Source of the DNA: an uncultured Pseudomonadota bacterium
GTDB taxonomy: Bacteria > Pseudomonadota > Gammaproteobacteria > Burkholderiales > Casimicrobiaceae
Length of the DNA: 5,159 bases
Direction: 5' to 3'
Assembly: GCA_937958295.1 (NCBI GenBank)
Contig: CALFEY010000188.1
Location: forward strand, 1 to 5,159
The notes under the pieces are model-generated. The model ran no database searches. It was given only the letters and a program-made list of their open reading frames with translations, and had not been told where the DNA came from. The translations under genes and the position numbers were made by a program. This document shows, piece by piece, positions 1 through 5,159 of the stretch (the stretch's first letter is position 1; every line of letters begins with the position of its first letter).

Positions 1-2262
1 GTCTACATCGACGACGACGAGGCCTACGACATCTGGACGAAGGAGATCGGCGTGCCGCCGGAGCGCGTGGTCCGCATCGGTGACAACAAGGGCGCCAAGT
101 ACGCGAGCGACAACTTCTGGCAGATGGCCGATACCGGACCGTGCGGCCCGTGCTCGGAGATCTTCTACGATCACGGCCCTGCGGTGTGGGGCGGGCCGCC
201 CGGCTCGCCCGATGCCGACGGCGACCGCTACATCGAGATCTGGAACCTCGTGTTCATGCAGTTCGATCGGCAGAAGTCGGCGGATGGGTCGTTCACGATG
301 ACGCCCCTGCCCAAGCCGTGCGTGGACACCGGCATGGGCCTCGAGCGCCTCGCCGCGGTGCTCCAGCACGTGCACTCGAACTACGAGATCGACCTCTTCC
401 AGGCGCTCATCAAGGCGGCGGCCCGCGAGACCGGCGCCACCGACCTCGACAATCCTTCGCTCAAGGTCATCGCCGATCACATTCGCGCGTGCTCGTTCCT
501 GATCGTCGACGGCGTGATCCCGTCGTCCGACGGCCGCGGCTACGTGCTTCGCCGCATCATCCGCCGTGCGATCCGCCACGGCTACCAGCTCGGGCAGAAG
601 CAGCCGTTCTTCTACAAGCTGGTGGAAGACCTCGACCGGCAGATGGGCGAGGCGTATCCCGAGCTCACGCGCGACAAGGCACGCGTGGCGCAGGTGCTGA
701 AGGCCGAAGAGGAACGCTTCGGCGAGACGCTCGAGAACGGCATGAAGATCCTGGGTGCCTCGCTCGACACGCTCGCCAAGAGCGGTGGCACGGTGCTTGA
801 CGGCGCCACGGCCTTCACGCTTTATGACACCTTCGGCTTTCCCTTCGACCTCACGGCCGACATCGCCCGCGGCCGCAACGTGACCGTCGACGAGGCGGGC
901 TTCGAGTCCGCCATGAACGCGCAGCGCGATCGCGCGCGCGCCGCGTCGTCCTTCAAGATGGGCGCCACCGTCGAGTACGACGGCCCCAAGACCGCCTTCC
1001 GCGGGTACGACACGCTGGCCGAGGAAGGCCGCGTGGTGGCGCTGTACAAGGACGGCGCCAAGGTGGACGCGCTCGTCACGGGCGACCACGGCGTCGTGGT
1101 GCTCGATCGCACGCCGTTCTACGCCGAGTCCGGCGGGCAGGTGGGCGATCGGGGCGAGCTCTCCAAGAGCGGGGTGTGCCTCACGCTGTTCGCCGTCGAG
1201 GACACGCAGAAGGTGCAGCCGGATGTCTTCGGCCACGTGGGCGAGGTGAAGAACGGCGAGCTCCGGGTGGGCGACATGGTCGCCGCGCAGGTGGACCATG
1301 AGGCCCGCGGCCGCACGATGCGCAATCACTCGGCCACGCACCTCATGCACAAGGCCCTGCGCGAGGTGCTGGGCACGCACGTGCAGCAGAAGGGCTCGCT
1401 CGTCGATCCCGACAAGACGCGCTTCGACTTCGCGCACAACGCGCCGCTCACCGACGACCAGATCCGGCGCGTGGAGGAGCTTGTCAACATCGAGATCCTC
1501 GACAATCACCCCACCAACGCGCGCGTGATGGCCATCGACGACGCGCAGAAGCTCGGCGCGATGATGCTCTTCGGCGAGAAGTACGGCGACGAGGTGCGCG
1601 TGCTCGACATCGGCACGTCGCGCGAGCTGTGCGGCGGTACGCACGTCGCACGCACCGGCGACATCGGCTTTTTCAAGATCACGGGCGAGAGCGGCGTCGC
1701 GGCCGGCATCCGGCGCGTGGAGGCCACCACCGGGCGCGGTGCGCTGGCTTTCGTGCAGGCGCAGGAGGCGCGTCTTAACGCGGCGGCGCACGCGATCAAG
1801 GCGCCGGTGGCCGAGGTCGAGGCGCGTATCCAGCAACTGCTCGACAGCGCCCGGCACACCGAGAAGGAGCTCGCGCGCCTGAAGGCCAAGGCGGCCGCGA
1901 GCGCCGGCGACGACCTCGCCGGCAGCGCGGTGGACGTGAAGGGCGCCAAGGTGCTCGCGGCCGCGCTGGATGGCGCCGATGCCAAGGCCTTGCGCGAGAC
2001 GATGGACAAGCTCAAGGACAAGCTCAAGTCCGCCGCGATCGTGCTCGGCAGCGTGGCCGACGGCAAGGTCACGCTCATCGCGGGCGTCACGAGCGACCTC
2101 ACCGGCAAGGTGAAGGCCGGCGAGCTCGTCAATCACGTGGCCACGCAGGTGGGTGGCAAGGGTGGCGGGCGGCCGGACATGGCGCAGGCCGGCGGCACCG
2201 ATGCCGCGGCCCTGCCTGCGGCGCTGCGCTCGGTCACGGCCTTCGTCGAAGAGCGCCTGTGA
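1..2262 (+). CDS. alaS: Alanyl-tRNA synthetase, 5'-truncated by the window edge
   Basis: This cytoplasmic class II synthetase joins alanine to tRNA-Ala using ATP and hydrolyses mischarged Ser- or Gly-tRNA-Ala. The frame is open from base 1 to the TGA at 2260-2262, giving 753 residues. AlaRS proteins are about 875 residues, so roughly 125-130 N-terminal residues, including class II motifs 1 and 2, lie upstream; the GTG at 52 is internal, not the start. Visible parts in order (residues of this fragment): the catalytic-core segment GDNKGAKYASDNFWQM and the GPCGPCSE loop near 30-55; motif 3 GMGLER at bases 331-348; the basic tRNA-recognition helix GYVLRRIIRRAIRHG at bases 538-582; the editing domain with HxxxH (His443, His447) and CxxxH (Cys544, His548), the four metal ligands of the family; a helical linker; and the C-terminal DHHA1 domain with VGGKGGGRPDMAQAGG at bases 2149-2196. 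All key residues in the visible part are present and I see no frameshift. Identification is near certain. Confidence 0.98.
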   Translation, partial: VYIDDDEAYDIWTKEIGVPPERVVRIGDNKGAKYASDNFWQMADTGPCGPCSEIFYDHGPAVWGGPPGSPDADGDRYIEIWNLVFMQFDRQKSADGSFTMTPLPKPCVDTGMGLERLAAVLQHVHSNYEIDLFQALIKAAARETGATDLDNPSLKVIADHIRACSFLIVDGVIPSSDGRGYVLRRIIRRAIRHGYQLGQKQPFFYKLVEDLDRQMGEAYPELTRDKARVAQVLKAEEERFGETLENGMKILGASLDTLAKSGGTVLDGATAFTLYDTFGFPFDLTADIARGRNVTVDEAGFESAMNAQRDRARAASSFKMGATVEYDGPKTAFRGYDTLAEEGRVVALYKDGAKVDALVTGDHGVVVLDRTPFYAESGGQVGDRGELSKSGVCLTLFAVEDTQKVQPDVFGHVGEVKNGELRVGDMVAAQVDHEARGRTMRNHSATHLMHKALREVLGTHVQQKGSLVDPDKTRFDFAHNAPLTDDQIRRVEELVNIEILDNHPTNARVMAIDDAQKLGAMMLFGEKYGDEVRVLDIGTSRELCGGTHVARTGDIGFFKITGESGVAAGIRRVEATTGRGALAFVQAQEARLNAAAHAIKAPVAEVEARIQQLLDSARHTEKELARLKAKAAASAGDDLAGSAVDVKGAKVLAAALDGADAKALRETMDKLKDKLKSAAIVLGSVADGKVTLIAGVTSDLTGKVKAGELVNHVATQVGGKGGGRPDMAQAGGTDAAALPAALRSVTAFVEERL
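2005..2028 (+). repeat. Perfect 12-bp tandem duplication inside alaS
   Basis: The unit gacaagctcaag occurs twice head to tail and encodes DKLK-DKLK in the helical linker before the C-terminal DHHA1 domain. It keeps the frame. From memory, related betaproteobacterial AlaRS proteins carry a similar DKLKDKLK segment, so this is probably a conserved charged helix rather than a recent slippage event. Confidence 0.8.
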
Positions 2263-2296
2263 CGGGAGCGCGGCGCGGCGTCGCGCGGCGGCATCC

Positions 2297-3367
2297 GTGA
2301 GCCAGGGACCGGCGGGCCTGTCGCCCCAGTTCGCAAGCGACAACTGGTCGGGCATCTGCCCGGAAGCCCTCGACGCGCTCCTGCAGGCTAACGCGGGACA
2401 CGCGCCGGCCTACGGCGGAGACGACTGGACCGCCGCAGCCACGGCGGCGATCCGCGCCCTCTTCGCCACCGAGTGCGAGGTCTTCCTCGTGTTCAACGGC
2501 ACGGCCGCCAACTCCGTGGGACTGGCCGCCATGGTGCGCAACACCGATGCGATCGTCTGCAGCGGCAATGCGCACATCAGCGTCGACGAATGCGGTGCGC
2601 CGCATTTCTTCAGCGGCGGCGCCATGCTGCGCCCGATCGACACGCCGCACGCCAAGCTCACCCCGGACGGCATCGCGGCGGCCGCCACCACGCCGCACGA
2701 CGTACACTCGGCGCGCCCGCGCGTGGTCTCGGTCACGCAGGCCACGGAGCTCGGCACGGTGTACACGCCGTCGGAAGTACGCGCCATCGCGGACCTCGCG
2801 CACGCGAAAGGCATGCACGTGCACATGGACGGCGCGCGGCTCGCCAATGCCGTTGCATCGCTCGGCTGCGCGCCCGCCGACATCACCTGGCGCGCGGGGG
2901 TGGATGTGCTCTCGCTCGGCGGGACTAAGAATGGCCTGCCGTTCGGCGAGGCCGTCGTGTTCTTCGAGCGCTCGCTCGCGGCTGAATTCGGCCGGCGGCG
3001 CATGCAGGCCGGGCAGCTCGCCTCGAAGATGCGCTACCTCGCGGCCCCGTGGGTCGGCGTTCTCGCCAGCGGAGCATGGCTGGCCCATGCGGCGCACGCC
3101 AATGCGATGGCGCGACGCATGCGCGATGCGATCGCCGGCATCCCCGGCACCCGCCTGCTCGCGCCGGTGGAGGCCAACGGCGTATTCGTGGACGTGCCCC
3201 TGCCCGTGATCGCCGGCCTGCGCGAGCGCGGCTGGCAGTTCTACGAGTTCGTGGGCGACACCGGTATCCGGCTCATGATGAGCTGGGATACGCCGGCGTC
3301 GGCGGTGGACGCCTTCGCCGTCGACCTGCGCGAGCTGGCCTCGTCGGCGGCGCGCGCGCCGGCCTGA
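2297..3367 (+). CDS. ltaE: Low-specificity L-threonine aldolase (PLP-dependent, Pseudomonas-type)
   Basis: A fold-type I PLP enzyme predicted to cleave L-threonine (and L-allo-threonine) to glycine and acetaldehyde in the cytoplasm; it is reversible and can also act on other beta-hydroxy amino acids. The 356-residue protein matches the roughly 346-residue Pseudomonas-type enzymes along its whole length. Visible marks: N-terminal QFASDNWSGICPEAL; FNGTAANS near 73-80; His93 in NAHISVDECGAP, the position that stacks on PLP; Asp178 and Arg181 in HMDGAR, where the Asp contacts the pyridine nitrogen; Lys211 in GGTKNGLPFGEA as the Schiff-base lysine; the QAGQLASKMRYLAAPWVG block; VEANGVFVDVP; and Arg325 in GIRLMMSWDT, a candidate carboxylate-binding residue. 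The GTG at 2297 is chosen because family similarity begins about 10 residues later; an ATG at 2153 in the same frame would add an Arg/Ala-rich tail overlapping alaS. No strong Shine-Dalgarno is visible. It follows alaS by 34 bases. The symbol follows E. coli usage; this subgroup is also called ltaP or ltaA. Confidence 0.93.
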   Translation: MSQGPAGLSPQFASDNWSGICPEALDALLQANAGHAPAYGGDDWTAAATAAIRALFATECEVFLVFNGTAANSVGLAAMVRNTDAIVCSGNAHISVDECGAPHFFSGGAMLRPIDTPHAKLTPDGIAAAATTPHDVHSARPRVVSVTQATELGTVYTPSEVRAIADLAHAKGMHVHMDGARLANAVASLGCAPADITWRAGVDVLSLGGTKNGLPFGEAVVFFERSLAAEFGRRRMQAGQLASKMRYLAAPWVGVLASGAWLAHAAHANAMARRMRDAIAGIPGTRLLAPVEANGVFVDVPLPVIAGLRERGWQFYEFVGDTGIRLMMSWDTPASAVDAFAVDLRELASSAARAPA

Positions 3368-3410
3368 GACCGGGCTCAGCACGCGCGCCGTCGCGTACGG
3401 GACAACACGC

Positions 3411-4049
3411 ATGACGCTCCCCGCCGCTTCGTCATCGCCCCCGCGACGCCGCGGGGTCGTCTGCGATCTCGGGGGCGTGCTGCTCGACTGGAATCCGCGC
3501 CACCTGTATCGCAAGATCTTCGCCGGCGACGAGGCCGCGATGGAGCGCTTTCTCGCCGAGGTGTGTCACAGCGACTGGAACCTCGCGCAGGATGCCGGCC
3601 GTGATTTCGACGACGCGATCGCCGCGCTCATGCCGCGGCATCAGGCTCACCTGCCCCACATCGTCGCGTGGCGGGATCGCTTCGGCGAGATGATCGCCGG
3701 TGAGCTGCACGAGACGGTGGCGGTGGCCGCCGACCTGCGCGCCCGCGGCGTGCCCCTGTATGCCCTCACCAACTGGTCGCACGAGACCTTCCCGCCTCAG
3801 CGCAGGCGCTTCGCGTTCATGGACTGGTTCCAGGGGATCGTGGTGTCCGGGGAGGAGAAGGTCGTCAAGCCTGACCCGCGTATCTTCCGCATCCTGCTCG
3901 AGCGCCACGGGCTGGACGCCGACGAGACCGTGTTCATCGACGACAATTCGCGGAATGCGCAGGCGGCCTCCGCGCTCGGCATGCACGGCTTGCACTTCCG
4001 CTCGGCGACGGAGCTTCGGCGCGACCTCGCGCAACTTGCGTTATTGTGA
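3411..4049 (+). CDS. HAD-superfamily hydrolase (subfamily IA-like, DLGGVL type)
   Basis: The 212-residue protein has the four HAD motifs in order: motif I with nucleophile Asp19 in CDLGGVLLDW; motif II Thr120 in YALTNWS; motif III Lys153 in VVKPDPRIF; and motif IV Asp177-Asp178 in VFIDDN, which bind Mg2+. A helical C1-type cap fits residues about 30-105. No signal peptide or membrane segment is seen, so it is probably cytoplasmic. The length is normal for the family. Motif I has Gly21 where classical HAD phosphatases (DxDGT) carry the acid/base Asp; the same kind of replacement occurs in the YihX glucose-1-phosphate phosphatase group (DLGN), so activity is not excluded. 2-Haloacid dehalogenases usually show DxYGT, so that role is less likely. 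The substrate cannot be told from sequence. The ATG at 3411 lies 43 bases after the aldolase stop, with only a weak ggga about 8-11 bases upstream. The last codons include TTA and TTG, which are rare here. Confidence 0.9.
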   Translation: MTLPAASSSPPRRRGVVCDLGGVLLDWNPRHLYRKIFAGDEAAMERFLAEVCHSDWNLAQDAGRDFDDAIAALMPRHQAHLPHIVAWRDRFGEMIAGELHETVAVAADLRARGVPLYALTNWSHETFPPQRRRFAFMDWFQGIVVSGEEKVVKPDPRIFRILLERHGLDADETVFIDDNSRNAQAASALGMHGLHFRSATELRRDLAQLALL

Positions 4050-4053
4050 TGCT

Positions 4054-4080
4054 CGGGCCGCGGCGCCGCGACGGCGCCCG
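4054..4080 (+). other. GC-rich inverted repeat between the HAD gene and the exported-protein gene
   Basis: Outer arms cgggc (4054-4058) and gcccg (4076-4080) can pair around an inner perfect 12-base palindrome, cgcggcgccgcg (4059-4070). The two structures compete for the central bases. No T-run follows, so this is not a typical rho-independent terminator. In such GC-rich DNA a palindrome of this size could be chance. If the next gene has its own promoter just upstream, this would be a hairpin in its 5' leader. Confidence 0.35.
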
Positions 4081-4095
4081 CAAGCCGACCTTCTC

Positions 4096-4100
4096 CGGAG
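4096..4100 (+). promoter_or_regulatory. Ribosome binding site for the exported DUF6152-like protein
   Basis: The sequence cggag lies 7 bases before the ATG at 4108, a good Shine-Dalgarno position. It is the clearest ribosome binding site in the window. It decides the start of the downstream gene: the same frame stays open far upstream into the HAD gene, but only the ATG at 4108 has this site and is followed directly by a signal peptide. Confidence 0.7.
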
Positions 4101-4107
4101 CATCCTC

Positions 4108-4473
4108 ATGCCTGCACTGCGAACCTCCCTCATCCGCCCCCTTGCCTTCGCCGCGGCGCTCGCCCTTCCGGCCCTGGCTCTCGCTCACCACGGCTGGAGC
4201 GAATACGACCAGACCAACACGCTGAAGCTCACCGGCACCATCGAGGCATCGGGCTACGAGCACCCCCACGGGCACATCACGCTCAAGACGCCGCAGAAGA
4301 CCTGGATGGCGGTGCTCGCGCCGCCTTCGCGGATGGAGTCGCGCGGCCTCGCCAAGGACATGCTGAAGATCGGCACCACCGTGACCGTCGAGGGGTACGC
4401 CAACAAGACCAAGCCGAACGAGATGCGTGCCGAGCGCATCACGGTGGCGGGCAAGACCGTCGAGCTGCGATGA
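4108..4473 (+). CDS. Small exported protein, DUF6152-like
   Basis: The 121-residue protein begins with a clear Sec signal peptide: basic Arg5 and Arg10, a hydrophobic run LAFAAALALPALALA, and an A-L-A cleavage site at 24-26. The mature protein of about 95 residues would begin at His27-His28-Gly-Trp-Ser and act in the periplasm. The remainder looks beta-rich and resembles DUF6152 proteins as I remember them: HHGWSEYD at the mature start, LTGTIE near 41-46, EHPHGHI at 51-57 where relatives have NPHxxI, WMAVLAPPSRMESRGL at 66-81, and GTTVTVEGYANK near 89-100. There is no cysteine. The function is unknown. The next gene overlaps it by four bases (ATGA at 4470-4473), so the two are probably translated together. 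The predicted N-terminal histidine and the HPHGH cluster suggest metal binding, but this is inference; an OB-like binding protein without metal is an alternative. Confidence is high for an exported gene and moderate for the family name. Confidence 0.85.
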   Translation: MPALRTSLIRPLAFAAALALPALALAHHGWSEYDQTNTLKLTGTIEASGYEHPHGHITLKTPQKTWMAVLAPPSRMESRGLAKDMLKIGTTVTVEGYANKTKPNEMRAERITVAGKTVELR

Positions 4474-4943
4474 CGCCTGCAGGGGCGATCGAGACGTCCG
4501 CGCTCGCTCGCTACATGCGGGAGGCGATGTGGGCCTATCCCGCCGTCGAGTCCGTGCACATCGTGGCTCTCGCGGTGGTGGTGGGCTCGATCGTGATCGT
4601 GGATTTGCGCCTCATGGGACTGTCGCGCGGGCTGTCGGTGGCGCGCCTGGCGGCGCACGCGCTGCCGTGGACGCTCGCGGCCTTCGCCGTGGCGGTGCTC
4701 TCGGGGACCCTGATGTTTACCGCGCACGCCGAAGACTTCCTCACCAATCGCGTGTTCCTGCTGAAGATGGGCCTCATCCTGCTCGCGGGCATCAACGCGG
4801 GCTTGCTGCATGCCGGTGCGATGCGCCACGCCGCGGCGTGGGACAAGGCGCTGCCGCCGCCACGCGTGCGGCTGGCGGCGGGGCTGTCGATCCTGCTGTG
4901 GATCGGCGTCATTTTCTGCGGACGCCTCCTCGCCTACACTTGA
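4470..4943 (+). CDS. Four-helix inner-membrane protein, DUF6644-like
   Basis: The 157-residue protein has four predicted membrane segments at about 25-45, 64-84, 95-115 and 135-155. The basic stretches DLRLMGLSRGLSVAR (45-59) and MRHAAAWDKALPPPRVR (118-134) should face the cytoplasm, putting both ends and the HAEDFLTN loop (86-93) in the periplasm. The pattern ALARYMREAMWAYPAVESVH, then GSIVIVDLRLMGLSRG, HALPW, SGTLMF, and NRVFLLKMGLILLAGINAG resembles DUF6644 membrane proteins as I remember them, with some likeness to CopD-type and DUF2214 proteins. Histidines lie at 30, 63, 86, 114 and 120; His30 and His86 are near the predicted periplasmic face and could bind haem or metal, which is inference only. 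The start ATG at 4470 overlaps the previous stop as ATGA with no strong ribosome site of its own, fitting translational coupling to the exported protein. The function is unknown. Confidence 0.85.
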   Translation: MTPAGAIETSALARYMREAMWAYPAVESVHIVALAVVVGSIVIVDLRLMGLSRGLSVARLAAHALPWTLAAFAVAVLSGTLMFTAHAEDFLTNRVFLLKMGLILLAGINAGLLHAGAMRHAAAWDKALPPPRVRLAAGLSILLWIGVIFCGRLLAYT

Positions 4944-4971
4944 GCGCCGTCCTTCCATCGCTCCTCACGCC

Positions 4972-5159
4972 ATGCCCCTGCGCCCCGACATCACGCTCGA
5001 ACAGCTCCAGGTCCGCGGCGACGGCCGCCTGCCCGGCCTCCTCGGATTCCGCGTCGTGGATCTCGCCGACGGCCTGCTGCATGCCGAGCTCGACATCCGT
5101 CCCGACCTCCTCGCGCCCAACGGCTTCCTGCACGCGGCCACGGTCGTGGCGCTCGCCGA
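4972..5159 (+). CDS. PaaI-like hotdog-fold thioesterase, N-terminal part
   Basis: The window ends after 62 complete codons and two bases of the next. The text LPGLLGFRVVDLADGLLHAEL (residues 20-40) followed by RPDLLAPNGFLHAATVVALA (43-62) matches the start of the PaaI/YbgC-type hotdog thioesterases, which hydrolyse acyl-CoA thioesters in the cytoplasm. Asn50, Gly51 and His54 occupy the active-site loop; many PaaI relatives have HGG where this one has HAA. The cut codon begins GA, so the next residue is Asp or Glu, consistent with the family's ALAD catalytic acid, but it cannot be confirmed here. The start ATG at 4972 is the only plausible one, as no in-frame ATG, GTG or TTG lies between it and the previous gene. 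It follows that gene by 28 bases and lacks an obvious Shine-Dalgarno. The acyl substrate is unknown. Confidence 0.85.
   Translation, partial: MPLRPDITLEQLQVRGDGRLPGLLGFRVVDLADGLLHAELDIRPDLLAPNGFLHAATVVALA

Noticed and set aside
931..940. Alternating CG run in alaS that might form Z-DNA
   Set aside because: Ten bases of CG alternation encoding Arg-Ala codons are expected in GC-rich coding sequence and do not stand out.
2153..2296. Possible N-terminal extension of the threonine aldolase overlapping alaS
   Set aside because: The extra 48 residues are Arg/Ala/Ser-rich and come from reading the conserved alaS end in another frame. Family similarity starts just after the GTG at 2297.
2234..3514. 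Long minus-strand open frame of 426 codons opposite the threonine aldolase
   Set aside because: It is Arg/Gly/His/Glu-rich, low in hydrophobic pattern, matches no family I know, and lies opposite a fully recognisable enzyme. Long antisense frames are expected in very GC-rich DNA.
3432..4034. Minus-strand open frame of 200 codons opposite the HAD gene
   Set aside because: It is a mirror of the HAD coding sequence; the + strand carries all four HAD motifs in order.
4054..4080. Rho-independent terminator after the HAD gene
   Set aside because: The stem is GC-rich but no T-run follows; the next bases are caagccgacc.
3700..4107. Upstream open extension of the exported-protein frame into the HAD gene
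   Set aside because: It is out of frame with the HAD protein and Arg/Ser/Pro-rich. The ATG at 4108 has a good ribosome site and begins a standard signal peptide.
4912..4940. Possible sigma-70 promoter TTTTCT, 17 bases, TACACT before the thioesterase gene
   Set aside because: Only 3 of 6 and 4 of 6 consensus matches, and the sequence encodes the last membrane helix and C-terminus of the preceding protein. It is too weak to list, though the spacing is right.
4254..4958. Minus-strand open frame of 234 codons opposite the membrane-protein gene
   Set aside because: The translation is a run of Arg, Gln, His and Glu without domain character, while the + strand gives clean membrane helices and a signal peptide with a ribosome site.

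Overview
The window is a compact, very GC-rich stretch of bacterial chromosome with strongly G/C-ending codons. It carries six protein genes, all on the + strand, separated by gaps of at most 58 bases or overlapping. The alanyl-tRNA synthetase text (for example the VHSNYEIDLF segment and the DKLKDKLK segment) and the Pseudomonas-type threonine aldolase point to a proteobacterium, most likely a betaproteobacterium. This placement rests on remembered family sequences, not on a search. I see no mobile element, phage gene, CRISPR array, tRNA or rRNA, and no sign of recent transfer.

Layout: (1) 1-2262, alaS, cut by the window start and lacking about the first 125-130 residues. (2) 2297-3367, a PLP-dependent low-specificity L-threonine aldolase with a GTG start. 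(3) 3411-4049, a HAD-superfamily hydrolase of the DLGGVL type. (4) 4108-4473, a small exported protein that I recognise as DUF6152-like. (5) 4470-4943, a four-helix membrane protein that I recognise as DUF6644-like, overlapping the previous gene by 4 bases. (6) 4972 to the window end, the N-terminal part of a PaaI-like hotdog thioesterase.

The first three genes are housekeeping or general metabolism: alanine charging with editing of mischarged tRNA, threonine/glycine interconversion, and a phosphatase-like enzyme of unknown substrate. The short gaps, common strand and lack of a recognisable terminator are compatible with one transcript, but nothing here proves it. The part with the most unknown biology is the 4108-4943 pair. 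A periplasmic protein predicted to start with His-His after signal cleavage is translationally coupled to a small membrane protein with two histidines predicted at the periplasmic face. This resembles the logic of the CopC/CopD copper proteins without being those families, and a metal or redox role is only a hypothesis. Most of the window is ordinary, and I do not claim a new system beyond that pair.
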